Shown: positions 34,329 to 43,653, counted from the first letter of the stretch. The stretch: DNA of 64,000 nt from an uncultured Lachnospiraceae bacterium (GCA_900548905.1 URMK01000014.1:1-64000); one strand, 5' to 3'. The notes: a model not told the origin generated them from the letters alone. Program-made: numbers and translations.

Positions 34329-35036
34329 ATGCTGAAGGGAAAAAAATGGATAGCGGTTCTGACTATGCTTCTTTTTGCAGTGGCACTTACGTTCCTGGCC
34401 CGGGAGAATGAAAACGCAAAAAGGCAGGAGGCCTGGTCACGGACGGTGGCGGATTCCGGTTATGAGGATGAGGCGCCTTATAAGGGGAAAATTGCCCTTA
34501 CCTTTGACGACGGCCCTCATCCGGTGTGTACGCCCCAGCTTCTGGACGGCCTGAAAAAAAGAGATGTGCAGGTAACTTTTTTTGTCACCGGGCAGAATGT
34601 GGAAAGCTATCCGGATATTGTGAAAAGGGCAAGCGAGGAAGGACATCTGATCGGAAACCATACCTTCCATCATGTACAGCTGACCGCCGCCAATTCCGAC
34701 GAATTTAAAAAAGAAATTATCTCCACCAACGACATCATTCAGGAAGTAACGGGTAAGGAGACTTCTTTTATCCGCCCTCCATACGGCTCCTGGGATAAAA
34801 AATATGAAAAAGAACTGAATATGTTCCCTGTTCTGTGGGATGTGGATCCGCTGGACTGGTGTTCCACGAATGTGGATAAGGTGGTCAGAAACGTGTTATC
34901 CCATACGAAGGAAAACAGCATCATCCTCATGCACGATTCCTATGATTCCACGGTGACGGCAGCTCTGCAGATTGTGGATATCCTGAAGGCGGAAGGGTAC
35001 GAGTTCGTGACGGTGGATGAGATATTATTTGACTGA
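34329..35036 (+). CDS. membrane-anchored polysaccharide deacetylase (NodB homology)
   Basis: A 235-aa protein. An N-terminal membrane helix (about 5-22) is followed by a NodB-type domain: TFDDGPH (metal Asp and base), GNHTFHH (metal His pair), RPPYGSWD, VDPLDW and LMHDSY. It should deacetylate N-acetylglucosamine residues of peptidoglycan or a surface glycan outside the membrane, which often gives lysozyme resistance. It is probably a single gene; a hairpin follows the stop. Confidence 0.92.
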   Translation: MLKGKKWIAVLTMLLFAVALTFLARENENAKRQEAWSRTVADSGYEDEAPYKGKIALTFDDGPHPVCTPQLLDGLKKRDVQVTFFVTGQNVESYPDIVKRASEEGHLIGNHTFHHVQLTAANSDEFKKEIISTNDIIQEVTGKETSFIRPPYGSWDKKYEKELNMFPVLWDVDPLDWCSTNVDKVVRNVLSHTKENSIILMHDSYDSTVTAALQIVDILKAEGYEFVTVDEILFD

Positions 35037-35045
35037 AGCCGCTGT

Positions 35046-35079
35046 AAAGCCCGAAAGGCATATGCTTTCCGGGCTTTTG
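35046..35079 (+). terminator. intrinsic terminator after the deacetylase gene
   Basis: AAAGCCCG and CGGGCTTT pair around AAAGGCATATGCTTT, followed by T. Confidence 0.8.
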
Positions 35080-35096
35080 TGTCTTTCCGCCAAAGG

Positions 35097-35318
35097 CTAT
35101 TGTTTCTCTGATTCGGAGGAATCCTTCTTGTTTTTTTCCCTCATCCGGGCGATTTCCTCCTCACTCATATCCGGGGCGCCGAACGGATACAGCTCCTTGT
35201 AAGCTTCCAGGGTCTTTTCGTGAACGGTGCCGGCGGGAATCAGGCCGGTACAGTCGTAGGCGGAAACGGCGCTGGTATAATCCTGATCCGCAGGAATATT
35301 GTAATCTTCATCTTTCAT
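35097..35318 (-). CDS. small hydrophilic protein of unknown function (73 aa)
   Basis: A short acidic protein with no membrane segment. It contains SAVSAYDCTGLIPAG near residue 18 and a charged C-terminal helix (MSEEEIARMREKNKK). An AAAAGGAGGAG complement lies just before the ATG. The YDCTGLIP stretch looks like the conserved core of a small clostridial family. I do not know its function. It is convergent with the deacetylase gene. Confidence 0.65.
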   Translation of the reverse strand: MKDEDYNIPADQDYTSAVSAYDCTGLIPAGTVHEKTLEAYKELYPFGAPDMSEEEIARMREKNKKDSSESEKQ

Positions 35319-35524
35319 TCTGTTTCTCCTCCTTTTTACCCTTTAGTATATGGATGTGGCCGTAAAATATACGGTGCTGCTGATGCGCCTGCCCGTGGTT
35401 TTCCCCGGGAACGGTTCCGACAGGCAGGAACCGTTATCTTCCCTGAAGAAGGTTTGACTTGTACAGGAGGGTCCGATATAATAAAAAAAGCCGCTGTAAA
35501 AAAAAGGCGGCTGCGGGAGAGGGA

Positions 35525-36874
35525 ATGATGGATTTATTTGATTATATGAGAGAAAACAGTATGGAGAAGGAAGCCCCGCTGGCAGCCAGGCTTCGTCCCA
35601 CAACGCTTGATGAGGTAGTGGGGCAGCAGCATATTATCGGCAAGGACAAGCTGCTTTACCGGGCGATACAGGCGGATAAAATCAGCTCGATAATTTTTTA
35701 CGGACCGCCGGGAACCGGAAAGACGACACTTGCCAAGGTGATCGCCAATTCCACAAGTGCGGAGTTTACCCAGATAAATGCCACAGTTTCCGGGAAAAAG
35801 GATATGGAGGAAGTAGTGGCAAAGGCCAAGGATACCCTGGGGATGTATGGGAAGAAAACGATTCTGTTTATTGATGAGATCCACCGCTTTAACAAAAGCC
35901 AGCAGGATTACCTTCTGCCTTTCGTGGAGGACGGGACTGTCGTTCTTATCGGCGCAACTACGGAGAATCCTTATTTTGAGGTGAACGGCGCTTTGCTTTC
36001 CCGTTCCATAATATTTGAACTGAAGCCTTTATCCAGGGAAGATGTGAAGGAGCTTATCCGCCGTGCCGTGTATGACAGGCAGAAGGGAATGGGCGCTTAT
36101 GAGGCGGTGATTGAAGAGGACGCCATGGATTTCCTGGCGGATGTGGCCGGAGGAGATGCCAGACATGCCCTGAATGCGGTGGAACTTGGGATTATGACAA
36201 CCCCGCGGGGGGCGGACGGGAAAATACACATCACTCTGGATGTGGCCGGGGAATGTATCCAGAAGCGTGTGGTGAAGTATGATAAGACGGGGGATAACCA
36301 CTATGATACGATATCTGCTTTTATTAAAAGTATGAGGGGGTCCGACCCGGATGCCGCCGTTTATTATCTGGCGAAAATGCTGTATGCGGGGGAGAGCGTT
36401 ACTTTTATTGCGCGCCGGATTATGATATGTGCTTCGGAGGATGTGGGGAATGCGGATCCCCAGGCGCTGCAGGTGGCGGTTACGGCATCCCTTGCTGTGG
36501 AGCGGGTGGGGATGCCGGAGGCCCAGATTATTCTGGCTAACGCAGTGACCTATGTGGCCTGCGCACCTAAGAGTAATGCCGCCGTCTGCGCTATCGATGA
36601 GGCTATGCGGTGCGTTCAGGATACAGGAAACCTGCCGGTGCCTTCCCATCTGCAGGATGCCCATTATAAAGGAGCGGCAAAATTGGGACACGGACTGGAT
36701 TATAAATATGCCCATAACTATCCGAACAATTATGTAAGGCAGCAGTATCTGCCCTATGAACTGAGCGGAAGAGAATTCTATAAGCCTTCCGGAAACGGCT
36801 ATGAGGTAAAAATCCGGGAGCATATGAAGCGGATCCGGCAGGAGGCCGCCGGGACGGAAGAGGAAGAAAAATAA
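35525..36874 (+). CDS. rarA: RarA/MgsA replication-associated AAA ATPase
   Basis: A 449-aa ATPase acting at stalled replication forks. Walker A GPPGTGKT is at 60-67, Walker B LFIDEIHRFNKSQQD follows, then GATTENPYFEVN (sensor 1) and the C-terminal MgsA tetramerisation domain with AAVYYLAKMLYAGE. The opening ARLRPTTLDEVVGQQHI is a RarA hallmark. GAGAGGGA precedes a double ATG at 35525. The preceding 150 bases are low in features. Confidence 0.95.
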   Translation: MMDLFDYMRENSMEKEAPLAARLRPTTLDEVVGQQHIIGKDKLLYRAIQADKISSIIFYGPPGTGKTTLAKVIANSTSAEFTQINATVSGKKDMEEVVAKAKDTLGMYGKKTILFIDEIHRFNKSQQDYLLPFVEDGTVVLIGATTENPYFEVNGALLSRSIIFELKPLSREDVKELIRRAVYDRQKGMGAYEAVIEEDAMDFLADVAGGDARHALNAVELGIMTTPRGADGKIHITLDVAGECIQKRVVKYDKTGDNHYDTISAFIKSMRGSDPDAAVYYLAKMLYAGESVTFIARRIMICASEDVGNADPQALQVAVTASLAVERVGMPEAQIILANAVTYVACAPKSNAAVCAIDEAMRCVQDTGNLPVPSHLQDAHYKGAAKLGHGLDYKYAHNYPNNYVRQQYLPYELSGREFYKPSGNGYEVKIREHMKRIRQEAAGTEEEEK

Positions 36875-36915
36875 AATTTCTAATCATTTATATAGAAAAA
36901 GTAAAAAAAGTATAC

Positions 36916-36944
36916 TTGTATCGAGACGCGGGACAGGGTATAAT
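36916..36944 (+). promoter_or_regulatory. promoter of the D-lyxose isomerase gene
   Basis: TTGTAT (36916-36921) and TATAAT (36939-36944) are 17 bp apart. The leader carries two small hairpins, 36966-36981 and 36989-37006. Confidence 0.75.
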
Positions 36945-37037
36945 ACCACTGATACTAATTCCGCCCGGCGTAAATACGCCGTGTGGCACCGGGAGAATAA
37001 TCCCGGGCAAATACAGGAAACGGGGGTACATAAATAA

Positions 37038-37721
37038 ATGAAACGATCAGAAATCAATGCGGCATTAAAAGACATGGAAGCTATGATTAAAGAGCATCGC
37101 TTTGAGCTGCCGCCTTTCTGCGGTTTTACACCGGAGGATTGGCAGGATAAGAATCATGAGTATGATGAAATCAGGGATAATATGCTGGGCTGGGATATCA
37201 CGGATTACGGCCTTGGTAAATTTGACGAGGTGGGCTTCTCCCTGATTACGCTGAGGAACGGGAACCTGAAGAATCCCAAATATACCAAAACCTATGCGGA
37301 AAAGCTTCTTTACATAAAAGAGGGACAGATGGCCCCCATGCATTTCCACTGGAATAAGATGGAAGATATCATCAACAGAGGCGGCGGAAACGTACTGATT
37401 CGTGTGTATAATTCCACAGAGGACGAACAGTTTGCCGACACGGATGTTACGGTTAACTGTGACGGACGGGAATTCACCGTTCCTGCAGGAACCCAGGTGA
37501 AGTTAAGACCCGGCGAATCCATCACCATTTATCCTTATATGTATCATGATTTTGAATTGGAACCCGGTACAGGCCCGGTGCTGCTGGGAGAAGTTTCCAT
37601 GTGCAACGATGATAATACGGATAACCGTTTTTATGAGCCCATCGGCCGTTTCCCTGAGATCGAAGAGGATGAACCGCCTTACAGGCTTCTGTGCAATGAA
37701 TATCCTGTAGCAAAAGACTGA
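37038..37721 (+). CDS. D-lyxose ketol-isomerase (cupin type)
   Basis: A 227-aa cupin enzyme that interconverts D-lyxose and D-xylulose, and D-mannose and D-fructose in some members. Metal ligands are seen in MHFHWNKMEDIINR (two His and Glu) and YMYHDFELE (His). Length and the opening MKRSEINAALKDMEAMIKEH match the family. It is a single-gene unit with its own promoter and terminator, so control is independent of the neighbours. Confidence 0.9.
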   Translation: MKRSEINAALKDMEAMIKEHRFELPPFCGFTPEDWQDKNHEYDEIRDNMLGWDITDYGLGKFDEVGFSLITLRNGNLKNPKYTKTYAEKLLYIKEGQMAPMHFHWNKMEDIINRGGGNVLIRVYNSTEDEQFADTDVTVNCDGREFTVPAGTQVKLRPGESITIYPYMYHDFELEPGTGPVLLGEVSMCNDDNTDNRFYEPIGRFPEIEEDEPPYRLLCNEYPVAKD

Positions 37722-37770
37722 AAAAAGAATAAGGCAAGCAGCTGAGAATGCGTATAACAGCTGCAAATAA

Positions 37771-37821
37771 AAACAGCCCTGCGTCCCGGAAGGATTTCTT
37801 CCGGGGGCAGGGCTGTTTTTT
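37771..37821. terminator. intrinsic terminator between convergent genes
   Basis: AAACAGCCCTGC and GCAGGGCTGTTT enclose a CCCGGAAG/CTTCCGGG inner stem. T follows on the plus strand and A precedes it, so it can serve both directions. Confidence 0.9.
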
Positions 37822-37861
37822 GGAGGCGGTAAGCGCATGCGCCCGGCCGGCTATACACGGC

Positions 37862-38377
37862 TTAGAAAAGCTGTTCCGTAAGATATTGGTATATCTCTTT
37901 GTTTTTTTTCTGCCAGTTGGCGCAGATAGATGCCGCCAGTTCCTGGGTGGGAACGGAAATCCGGATATTTACCAGATCCACATCCTTATCCTTGGCTACC
38001 AGCTGCGCTTCGAATTCCCCATTTACCAGCTTGTAAAAATTGCTCTGAATGGAAGATTCGTTACGCAGTTCCAGTTTATGATTTTTGAAATAATCGATGA
38101 TATCACTTTTAATGGCATCACTGATACGGTTTTCAAAAAAATGGAGGGTACTTCGTCCTTCCTCCGTAATCTGCAGCTGGGTCCGGTTCAAAATGGTCCG
38201 GGACTCGGCCAGGCCGGTTTCCGTCAGTTCGGAAATGGCTGTCTGCAGGGTTAGGAAATTGGTATATTCCTTGTCCAGGATAAATTCACTGATCTGGGCT
38301 GTGGTCAGGGGGAAAGTGACCCTGTCCAACATATACAGCACAATCAATTTGTAGAGAGTCAAAGGTTCCTGATTCAT
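37862..38377 (-). CDS. DUF4364 winged-helix protein
   Basis: A 171-aa protein. The N-terminal winged helix (about 5-80: LYKLIVLYMLDRVTFPLTTA, then SEFILDKEYTNFLTLQTAIS) is followed by an alpha/beta half typical of DUF4364. The family is confined to Clostridia and is probably DNA-binding, but targets are unknown. Its first 92 bases overlap the end of the upstream radical SAM gene in another frame, so the two are coupled. It is the last gene of a three-gene minus-strand run. Confidence 0.85.
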   Translation of the reverse strand: MNQEPLTLYKLIVLYMLDRVTFPLTTAQISEFILDKEYTNFLTLQTAISELTETGLAESRTILNRTQLQITEEGRSTLHFFENRISDAIKSDIIDYFKNHKLELRNESSIQSNFYKLVNGEFEAQLVAKDKDVDLVNIRISVPTQELAASICANWQKKNKEIYQYLTEQLF

Positions 38378-39326
38378 AGCATTGTCCTTGTCTGATAGAG
38401 GAAAGCTTCATGCGTTGATGAAGCGTATTCAATACGTTACGTTTGTTGCCGCTCCAGGACGGAGCGATTAAGATACGTTTCGGTCCGTCGCCAGTAAGCC
38501 TGTGAATGACGATGTCGGGCGAAAGGGCGGCAATGCATTTTAGCAGCAGGGACAGATAGGCATCCAGGGAAAGCACGGACACTTTCCCTTCCCGGTAAAG
38601 TGCTGCCAGATCGGTATGCTCCAGTATGTGCAGTAGCTGCAGCTTAATACCGAATATCCCGCAGCAGTTCAGGAAACGGATGGTGTTAAGGACCATTTCC
38701 TCCGTTTCTCCGGGAAGTCCCAGGATAACATGGACGATCACTGGAATGTCTGCCTTATGAAGGCTTTCCATGGCCCGGGTAAAACAGGAAAGGGGATAAC
38801 CTCTGCGGATATACCGGGCTGTTTCTTCGTGCATGGTCTGGAGGCCAAGCTCCACCCAGATAAATTTTCCGGGGAAATCCCGCTTCAGGGAGATGAGCAG
38901 CTGCATAACCCCGGCGCCCAGGCAGTCGGGCCGGGTGGCGATGGAGATACCGGCGATATCCGGTTCTGCGAGAGCCTGACGGAAAATAGAAGCCAGATAT
39001 TCCGGAGGGCCGTAGGTATTAGTATACGCCTGAAAATAAGCAATATAACGGCTGCCTGTCTTTTTCCCCTCAAGGAGCTTTTTGCCGGCTTCCAGTTGCT
39101 CACGGATGGAAAGAAGCGCTGCCGGCCCGCCGGATCCGGGTCTGTTCCCTGCGGCGAATTCCCCGCTGCCGCCCGCGCTGCAGAAGATGCAGCCCCGGCT
39201 GTCCAGTGTGCCGTCCCGGTTCGGGCAGGTTAAGCCGGCATCCAGCGCAATTTTATACAGCTTTTCCCCATAAGTGTTTTTGCACCAGGCATCCAGGGAA
39301 TAGTAGGGTTTTCCGCAGTAATCCAT
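38286..39326 (-). CDS. TIGR01212-family radical SAM protein (YhcC-like)
   Basis: About 346 aa. The cluster motif lies in LTCPNRDGTLDSRGCIFCSAGGSGEF, which gives the family's long Cys spacing. KTGSRYIAYFQAYTNTYGP and IATRPDC are other family marks. The reaction is unknown. The ATG at 39326 lies just inside the malic-enzyme stop, with coupling likely; a TTG at 39341 is an alternative. The C-terminus runs about 30 residues past the usual end and overlaps DUF4364 by 92 bases, suggesting loss of the original stop. Confidence 0.88.
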   Translation of the reverse strand: MDYCGKPYYSLDAWCKNTYGEKLYKIALDAGLTCPNRDGTLDSRGCIFCSAGGSGEFAAGNRPGSGGPAALLSIREQLEAGKKLLEGKKTGSRYIAYFQAYTNTYGPPEYLASIFRQALAEPDIAGISIATRPDCLGAGVMQLLISLKRDFPGKFIWVELGLQTMHEETARYIRRGYPLSCFTRAMESLHKADIPVIVHVILGLPGETEEMVLNTIRFLNCCGIFGIKLQLLHILEHTDLAALYREGKVSVLSLDAYLSLLLKCIAALSPDIVIHRLTGDGPKRILIAPSWSGNKRNVLNTLHQRMKLSSIRQGQCYESGTFDSLQIDCAVYVGQGHFPPDHSPDQ

Positions 39327-39330
39327 GGAG

Positions 39331-40485
39331 TCAGCGGACAATATGGGACTTGACCGCCTGTGCCACCACTTCCGAAACCCTGGGGTTGAAGGCCTCGGGC
39401 ATGATGTTGTCTTCGTTTAATTCTTCCTCCGGGACAAGGGAGGCGATGGCTAAAGCGGCCGCCAGCTTCATTTCTTCCGTGATCTGTGCGGCGCGGCCTT
39501 CCAGTGCCCCTTTAAAAATACCGGGAAAAGCCACCACGTTGTTCACCTGATTGGGAAAATCGCTGCGGCCGGTGCCTACCACCCTTGCGCCAGCGGCTTT
39601 GGCAATGTCGGGCATGATTTCCGGCACCGGATTCGCCATGGCAAACAGGATGGCATCCTTATTCATGGAAGAAACCATTTCCGCAGATACGATACCGGGA
39701 GCGGATACCCCTACGAAAATATCGGCGCCTTTCATGGCATCGGCCAGAGATCCGGTTTTTCCTTCCAGGTTGGTAAGCTCCGTCATTTTCTCCTGCATCC
39801 AGTTCAAATCCGCGCTGTTACGGGAAAGAATACCGGATTTGTCACACATGGTGATATGCAAGAAACCATAGGTAAGGAGCAGCCGGGTGATGGCGATTCC
39901 GGCGCTTCCTGCCCCGTTTACAACGACGCGGCAGTCCTCTTTCTTCTTACCCGTGACCTTCAGGGCATTGATAACGCCCGCGAGGACAACGATAGCGGTG
40001 CCATGCTGGTCATCATGGAATACAGGAATATCCAGTGTTTCCTTCAGACGTTCTTCAATTTCAAAACAGCGGGGAGCGCTGATATCCTCCAGATTGATGC
40101 CGCCGAAGCCCGGGGCCATCCAGGTAACCGCTTTGATGATTTCTTCCGTATCCTGGGTATCCAGGCAGATAGGAACCGCGTTGACACCTCCGAATTCCTT
40201 GAAAAGAACCGCTTTTCCCTCCATGACGGGCATGGCGGCATGAGGGCCGATGTTTCCCAGACCGAGTACGGCGGAACCGTCGGATACCACTGCGATGGTA
40301 TTGGCTTTCATGGTATAGGTGTAGGCCTCTTCCTTATCCTGTGCAATAACCTTGCATGGCTCGGCTACGCCCGGAGTGTAGGCCAGGGAAAGATCCTCTC
40401 TTGATTTGACAGGTGTCTTGGAAACGGTTTCTATTTTACCGTTCCACTCTTTATGTAATTGCAGTGCTTTTTCATTCGTATTCAT
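39331..40485 (-). CDS. malic enzyme (oxaloacetate-decarboxylating)
   Basis: A 384-aa short-form bacterial malic enzyme converting malate to pyruvate and CO2 with NAD(P)H formation. The malic domain has SLAYTPGVAEPCKVI and the metal site FGGINLEDI followed by FHDDQHGTA. The NAD(P)-binding fold shows VVNGAGSAGIAI. Cofactor preference cannot be read. It heads a minus-strand run with the radical SAM and DUF4364 genes. In principle it could feed pyruvate metabolism alongside the OadB pump, but no direct link is shown. Confidence 0.95.
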   Translation of the reverse strand: MNTNEKALQLHKEWNGKIETVSKTPVKSREDLSLAYTPGVAEPCKVIAQDKEEAYTYTMKANTIAVVSDGSAVLGLGNIGPHAAMPVMEGKAVLFKEFGGVNAVPICLDTQDTEEIIKAVTWMAPGFGGINLEDISAPRCFEIEERLKETLDIPVFHDDQHGTAIVVLAGVINALKVTGKKKEDCRVVVNGAGSAGIAITRLLLTYGFLHITMCDKSGILSRNSADLNWMQEKMTELTNLEGKTGSLADAMKGADIFVGVSAPGIVSAEMVSSMNKDAILFAMANPVPEIMPDIAKAAGARVVGTGRSDFPNQVNNVVAFPGIFKGALEGRAAQITEEMKLAAALAIASLVPEEELNEDNIMPEAFNPRVSEVVAQAVKSHIVR

Positions 40486-40504
40486 ACGTATTCCTCCGCT
40501 CTTT

Positions 40505-40627
40505 TATTCCCGCAGGCAGCGGGCAGAACCAGACTTGCAGAGAGCCGAAAATTCTCTTATAACCGAAGGTTCTCTTGGAAAGAAAAGTTCTCTTGGCCCT
40601 GGCGGCTGCCGTGGTGTCAAATACCAC
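40505..40627. repeat. palindromic repeat, family A copy 3, with 18-bp tandem repeats
   Basis: Arms near 40508-40530 and 40596-40627 are imperfectly complementary. The tip shows three TTCTCTT cores at 40552, 40570 and 40588 spaced exactly 18 bp apart, including AACCGAAGGTTCT as in the 16.1-kb copy. CGTGGT-7-ACCACG closes the right end. The rest of the 40486-40994 gap has no supported gene. Confidence 0.5.
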
Positions 40628-40994
40628 GAGCGTTTGTCCGTTCCGCCTGCATTAAGGGTTTTGACTGTGGATGCAGACTGCCGGTCTTCCGGACAGCTAC
40701 AAAAGTATCATATAATATTTGGAATCGATGCGCAATAGCGAAACTTGCTGAAGCGTGCCGATAAAAGACTGAAAAGATGCCTAACAATAACCATCTTTCT
40801 TCCGTCACATGTTATAATGTAACTATGCAATCATGCGCGGTGTGCGTGGTGTTGACCGTATGGGGGAATTGTGTACAAGAGAACCGGCTTTTATTAGGCT
40901 GACACAAGGGCCAAAACCCCAGAGGGCTGCCTTTTATGACTTTTTTAACACGGAGATAATGAAAGAAGTATTTTATATGACGGAGGCTATTGTA

Positions 40995-41592
40995 ATGATT
41001 ACTATTGATTGTGAAAAAAAAAGTGAACTTCGTAATATTATTGTTTCAAGCCAACACTTGAATCCCCGAAGCTCTGCTGGTATAGAGGATATTGTCTCGG
41101 ACATATGCGGTTTACAGTATGACCCTAATCCAACCATCCTTTTAAACCAATATATGATGCTTTGGAATAGAAAAAAAGACTTCATAGCAGAGAACCTGGA
41201 TGTTGCGGCGTATAAAGAATTTAAAATTATAGAATCGTTTGCTTTTAAGCGCAACATGTTTTTTGTCCCATATAATGAATTTGCAATTTATCGGGCCGCA
41301 ACAAAAGATATAATAAGATGGGGCTCTTCGGACGAAAGCTGGTTGATGGCAGCGGAAAAAGGGGATGAAATGGCCTCTCTCAATACTAGTGGGAAATAGA
41401 TTTGTCGGTTATTTAGACTGCAAAATGGAATGGCAGACAAAACGTTTCATAATAAAAGAAAAAAACATATTTGATTCCGCTTTTGAAAATCACAAGGGGA
41501 TCAAAGTCGCAATACAAGAGTTAGCCGCATTCCATGAGGCTAAAGAAATTATCGAAAGAAGTAATGGCATGAGCAATATACTTCTAAACTAA
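40995..41592 (+). pseudogene. remnant of an AlkZ-like (HTH_42) DNA glycosylase gene
   Basis: The first frame (40995-41399, 134 aa, GGAGG before the ATG) matches the N-terminal HTH_42 region: SSQHLNPRSSAGIEDIVSDI, then CGLQYDPNPTILLNQYMMLW. The second frame (41365-41592), shifted by one base, matches the C-terminal end: ILVGNRFVGYLDCKMEWQTK. The family is usually 350-400 aa, so about half is missing between the pieces and the frame is broken. The segment is also more AT-rich than its neighbours, which suggests acquisition and later decay. AlkZ enzymes unhook DNA crosslinks. Confidence 0.65.
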
Positions 41593-41663
41593 ACAGCAAG
41601 TTTGTGTTTTTTTTCATAATAGAGTATGATTAGCATAAAAGACATGTTACAGGAGGAACTGAT

Positions 41664-42767
41664 ATGGCGAAAGGGAAGAAAAAGAAACGGATATGGCTTC
41701 GGATCCTGCTGGGGCTTGCTGCTGTCCTGCTCCTGGCAGTCATTGGCTATGTGTTATATGTGATGCTCAGCTATCACAGGCTGCCTGATGATTTGGAACT
41801 GGAGATCCGGCAGCCGGCGGAATCCGGGGAAGGCGGAACTGCCGTATCCCTCGGGACGGACTATGAAATCATGACTTATAATATCGGGTTCGGTGCTTAT
41901 ACGCCCGAATATAGCTTTTTCATGGATGGAGGGAAGTCCTCCGTGGCAGAAAGCAGGGAGAGCGTATTGGAGACCGTTTCCGGCGCAGGAGGCCTGGCTG
42001 CCGGATACAATCCGGATTTTATGATTTTCCAGGAGGTGGATTTGGATGCCACCAGAAGCTACCACGTAAACCAGTATGAGCTGCTGGATACGTATTTTGG
42101 CAGTTATTATTCCGACTTTGCAGTCAATTATGACTCCGCATTTCTGATGGTGCCGCCCTGGGAGCCTCATGGGAAGAGCCTGGCGGGAATTGCTTTTTAT
42201 TCCAGGTACCCTGTTTCCTCGGCCATGCGGAAAAGTTTTCCCATTTCCACCTCCTTCAGCAAGTTCCTGGATTTGGATCGGTGTTATTCTATCAGCCGTA
42301 TACCGGTGGATAACGGAAAAGAGCTGGTTATTTTTTCCCAGCACATGTCGGCATACGGCAACAGTGACGCGATCCGGGAAGCGCAGATAGGAAAGCTGTG
42401 CGCGGATATGCAGGCGGAATATGATAAGGGGAATTATGTCATCTGCGGCGGGGATTTTAACCATGATCTGAAAGCGCTGGAGGATGCTTCGGAGGAACGG
42501 GAATCCTGGGCATATCCTTTCCCAAGATCCAGCCTGCCGGAAGGATTTGCTTTCAGCATTGACCTGCTGGGGGAAGAGGAACGTTCCGCACTGCCCGACA
42601 GCGCGCGCAATGCGGATATCCCTTATGAAGAAGGAGTTACCTATACGGTGACGCTGGACGGTTTTCTCATCTCAGACAATATAGAGATGAAGGAATACGA
42701 GAATATCCATACCGGTTACCTTTATTCGGACCATGATCCGGTACGTATGGTATTTTCATTAAAATAA
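41664..42767 (+). CDS. membrane-anchored endonuclease/exonuclease/phosphatase-family protein
   Basis: A 367-aa protein. A basic start and one membrane helix (about 12-34) anchor it with the catalytic domain outside. EEP motifs are visible: MTYNIGFG, FQEVDLD (metal Glu), SQHMSAYG (His), CGGDFNHD (Asp-x-Asn), LDGFLIS and SDHDPV (catalytic His). It probably acts on phosphodiester or phospholipid head groups outside the cell. AGGAGGAAC precedes the ATG. It is a single gene closed by a terminator. Confidence 0.9.
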   Translation: MAKGKKKKRIWLRILLGLAAVLLLAVIGYVLYVMLSYHRLPDDLELEIRQPAESGEGGTAVSLGTDYEIMTYNIGFGAYTPEYSFFMDGGKSSVAESRESVLETVSGAGGLAAGYNPDFMIFQEVDLDATRSYHVNQYELLDTYFGSYYSDFAVNYDSAFLMVPPWEPHGKSLAGIAFYSRYPVSSAMRKSFPISTSFSKFLDLDRCYSISRIPVDNGKELVIFSQHMSAYGNSDAIREAQIGKLCADMQAEYDKGNYVICGGDFNHDLKALEDASEERESWAYPFPRSSLPEGFAFSIDLLGEEERSALPDSARNADIPYEEGVTYTVTLDGFLISDNIEMKEYENIHTGYLYSDHDPVRMVFSLK

Positions 42768-42825
42768 TAAATCAGGAATACTGTCTGCCGGCGGAAGAGA
42801 TACCCTGCCGGTAACAGGAAAATGG

Positions 42826-42874
42826 AAAAGCAGGCATTTCAGGGCTTATACAGCCCGGGAATGCCTGCTTTTTC
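42826..42874 (+). terminator. intrinsic terminator after the EEP gene
   Basis: AAAAGCAGGCATT pairs with AATGCCTGCTTTT, with an inner GGGCT/AGCCC stem, then T. Confidence 0.9.
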
Positions 42875-43050
42875 CGGCTGCTGCGGTGCCATATCACAAC
42901 CAGAGAAATAACCGAAAGGGCGGGGGATTTAACTTTTCCCGGAAGCTGACGATATAGGAGGTGAACAGGATTTGCTCCGGCTGCATGGCAGGTACGGGGG
43001 AAACTAAATTGCCGGTATCAGGAATACGGCAGAAACGGGGAGAGGCAGTG

Positions 43051-43533
43051 ATGAGGAAAGATAAAAGAAAAAGGAATGAAGGGGTTACTCTGGTTGAGAT
43101 GATTGTTGTAATTGTAATTGTGGGGATTTTGGCAGCTATTGTGCTTCCCAGCCTGTTTAAGTACATAAACAGAGCCAAAAGCAGACAGGCGGAGCTTGAT
43201 TTACGTTCTGCCGCAACCGCACTCACAAGCGCGTATATTGAGCTTTATGCCAATTATGAAATAAAACAGGGGCAGATTGTTTATTCCCAGCGTATCGGCT
43301 GGGGGCGGGAAGAGGTGGATGCCAATTATAAGACGGTACTGGAGCGTTACATGGAACCGGAAATGTTTGATAAAATAACAGCTATTTTCATATCCTGTAC
43401 CGACAGACTTCATCCGGTTATCACCTTCAATTATCAGTTTGATAAAAAAACTCTGTATAATTATAAATATGATATGGGGAAAGAACAGGTGGAGTGGGGG
43501 ATTCTTCCGGAGGAAACCGCGCCCTCGTCATGA
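43051..43533 (+). CDS. orphan type IV pilin-like protein
   Basis: A 160-aa prepilin. A short basic leader ends in Gly11, followed by VTLVEMIVVIVIVGILAAIV, the N-methylated helix with Glu at +5. The prepilin peptidase cut should fall at EG/VTLVE. The C-terminal part is a compact globular pilin domain with one Cys and no second Cys for the usual disulphide. GGGAGAGG precedes the ATG at 43051. No pilus ATPase, assembly protein or peptidase is encoded nearby. Confidence 0.85.
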   Translation: MRKDKRKRNEGVTLVEMIVVIVIVGILAAIVLPSLFKYINRAKSRQAELDLRSAATALTSAYIELYANYEIKQGQIVYSQRIGWGREEVDANYKTVLERYMEPEMFDKITAIFISCTDRLHPVITFNYQFDKKTLYNYKYDMGKEQVEWGILPEETAPSS

Positions 43534-43619
43534 ATATCCGTTTTATGGTGAACAAAAAAGGATATCAGAATAGAGAACTCTTGTTTTGCGTTAAGTCACA
43601 ACGTAAAAATATCTTGGCC

Positions 43620-43653
43620 GGAAGCTTTTTGAAAAAAAAGCTTCCTATTTTTT
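43620..43653 (+). terminator. intrinsic terminator after the pilin gene
   Basis: GGAAGCTT and AAGCTTCC pair around a T/A-rich loop, followed by TATTTTTT. The remaining gap to rho (43654-43970) holds a TATAAT at 43665-43670 with no clear -35, a possible rho promoter. Confidence 0.8.

Noticed and set aside
40545..40600. CRISPR array (three 18-bp repeats)
   Set aside because: The units are contiguous without spacers and form the tip of a palindromic element; no cas genes are present.
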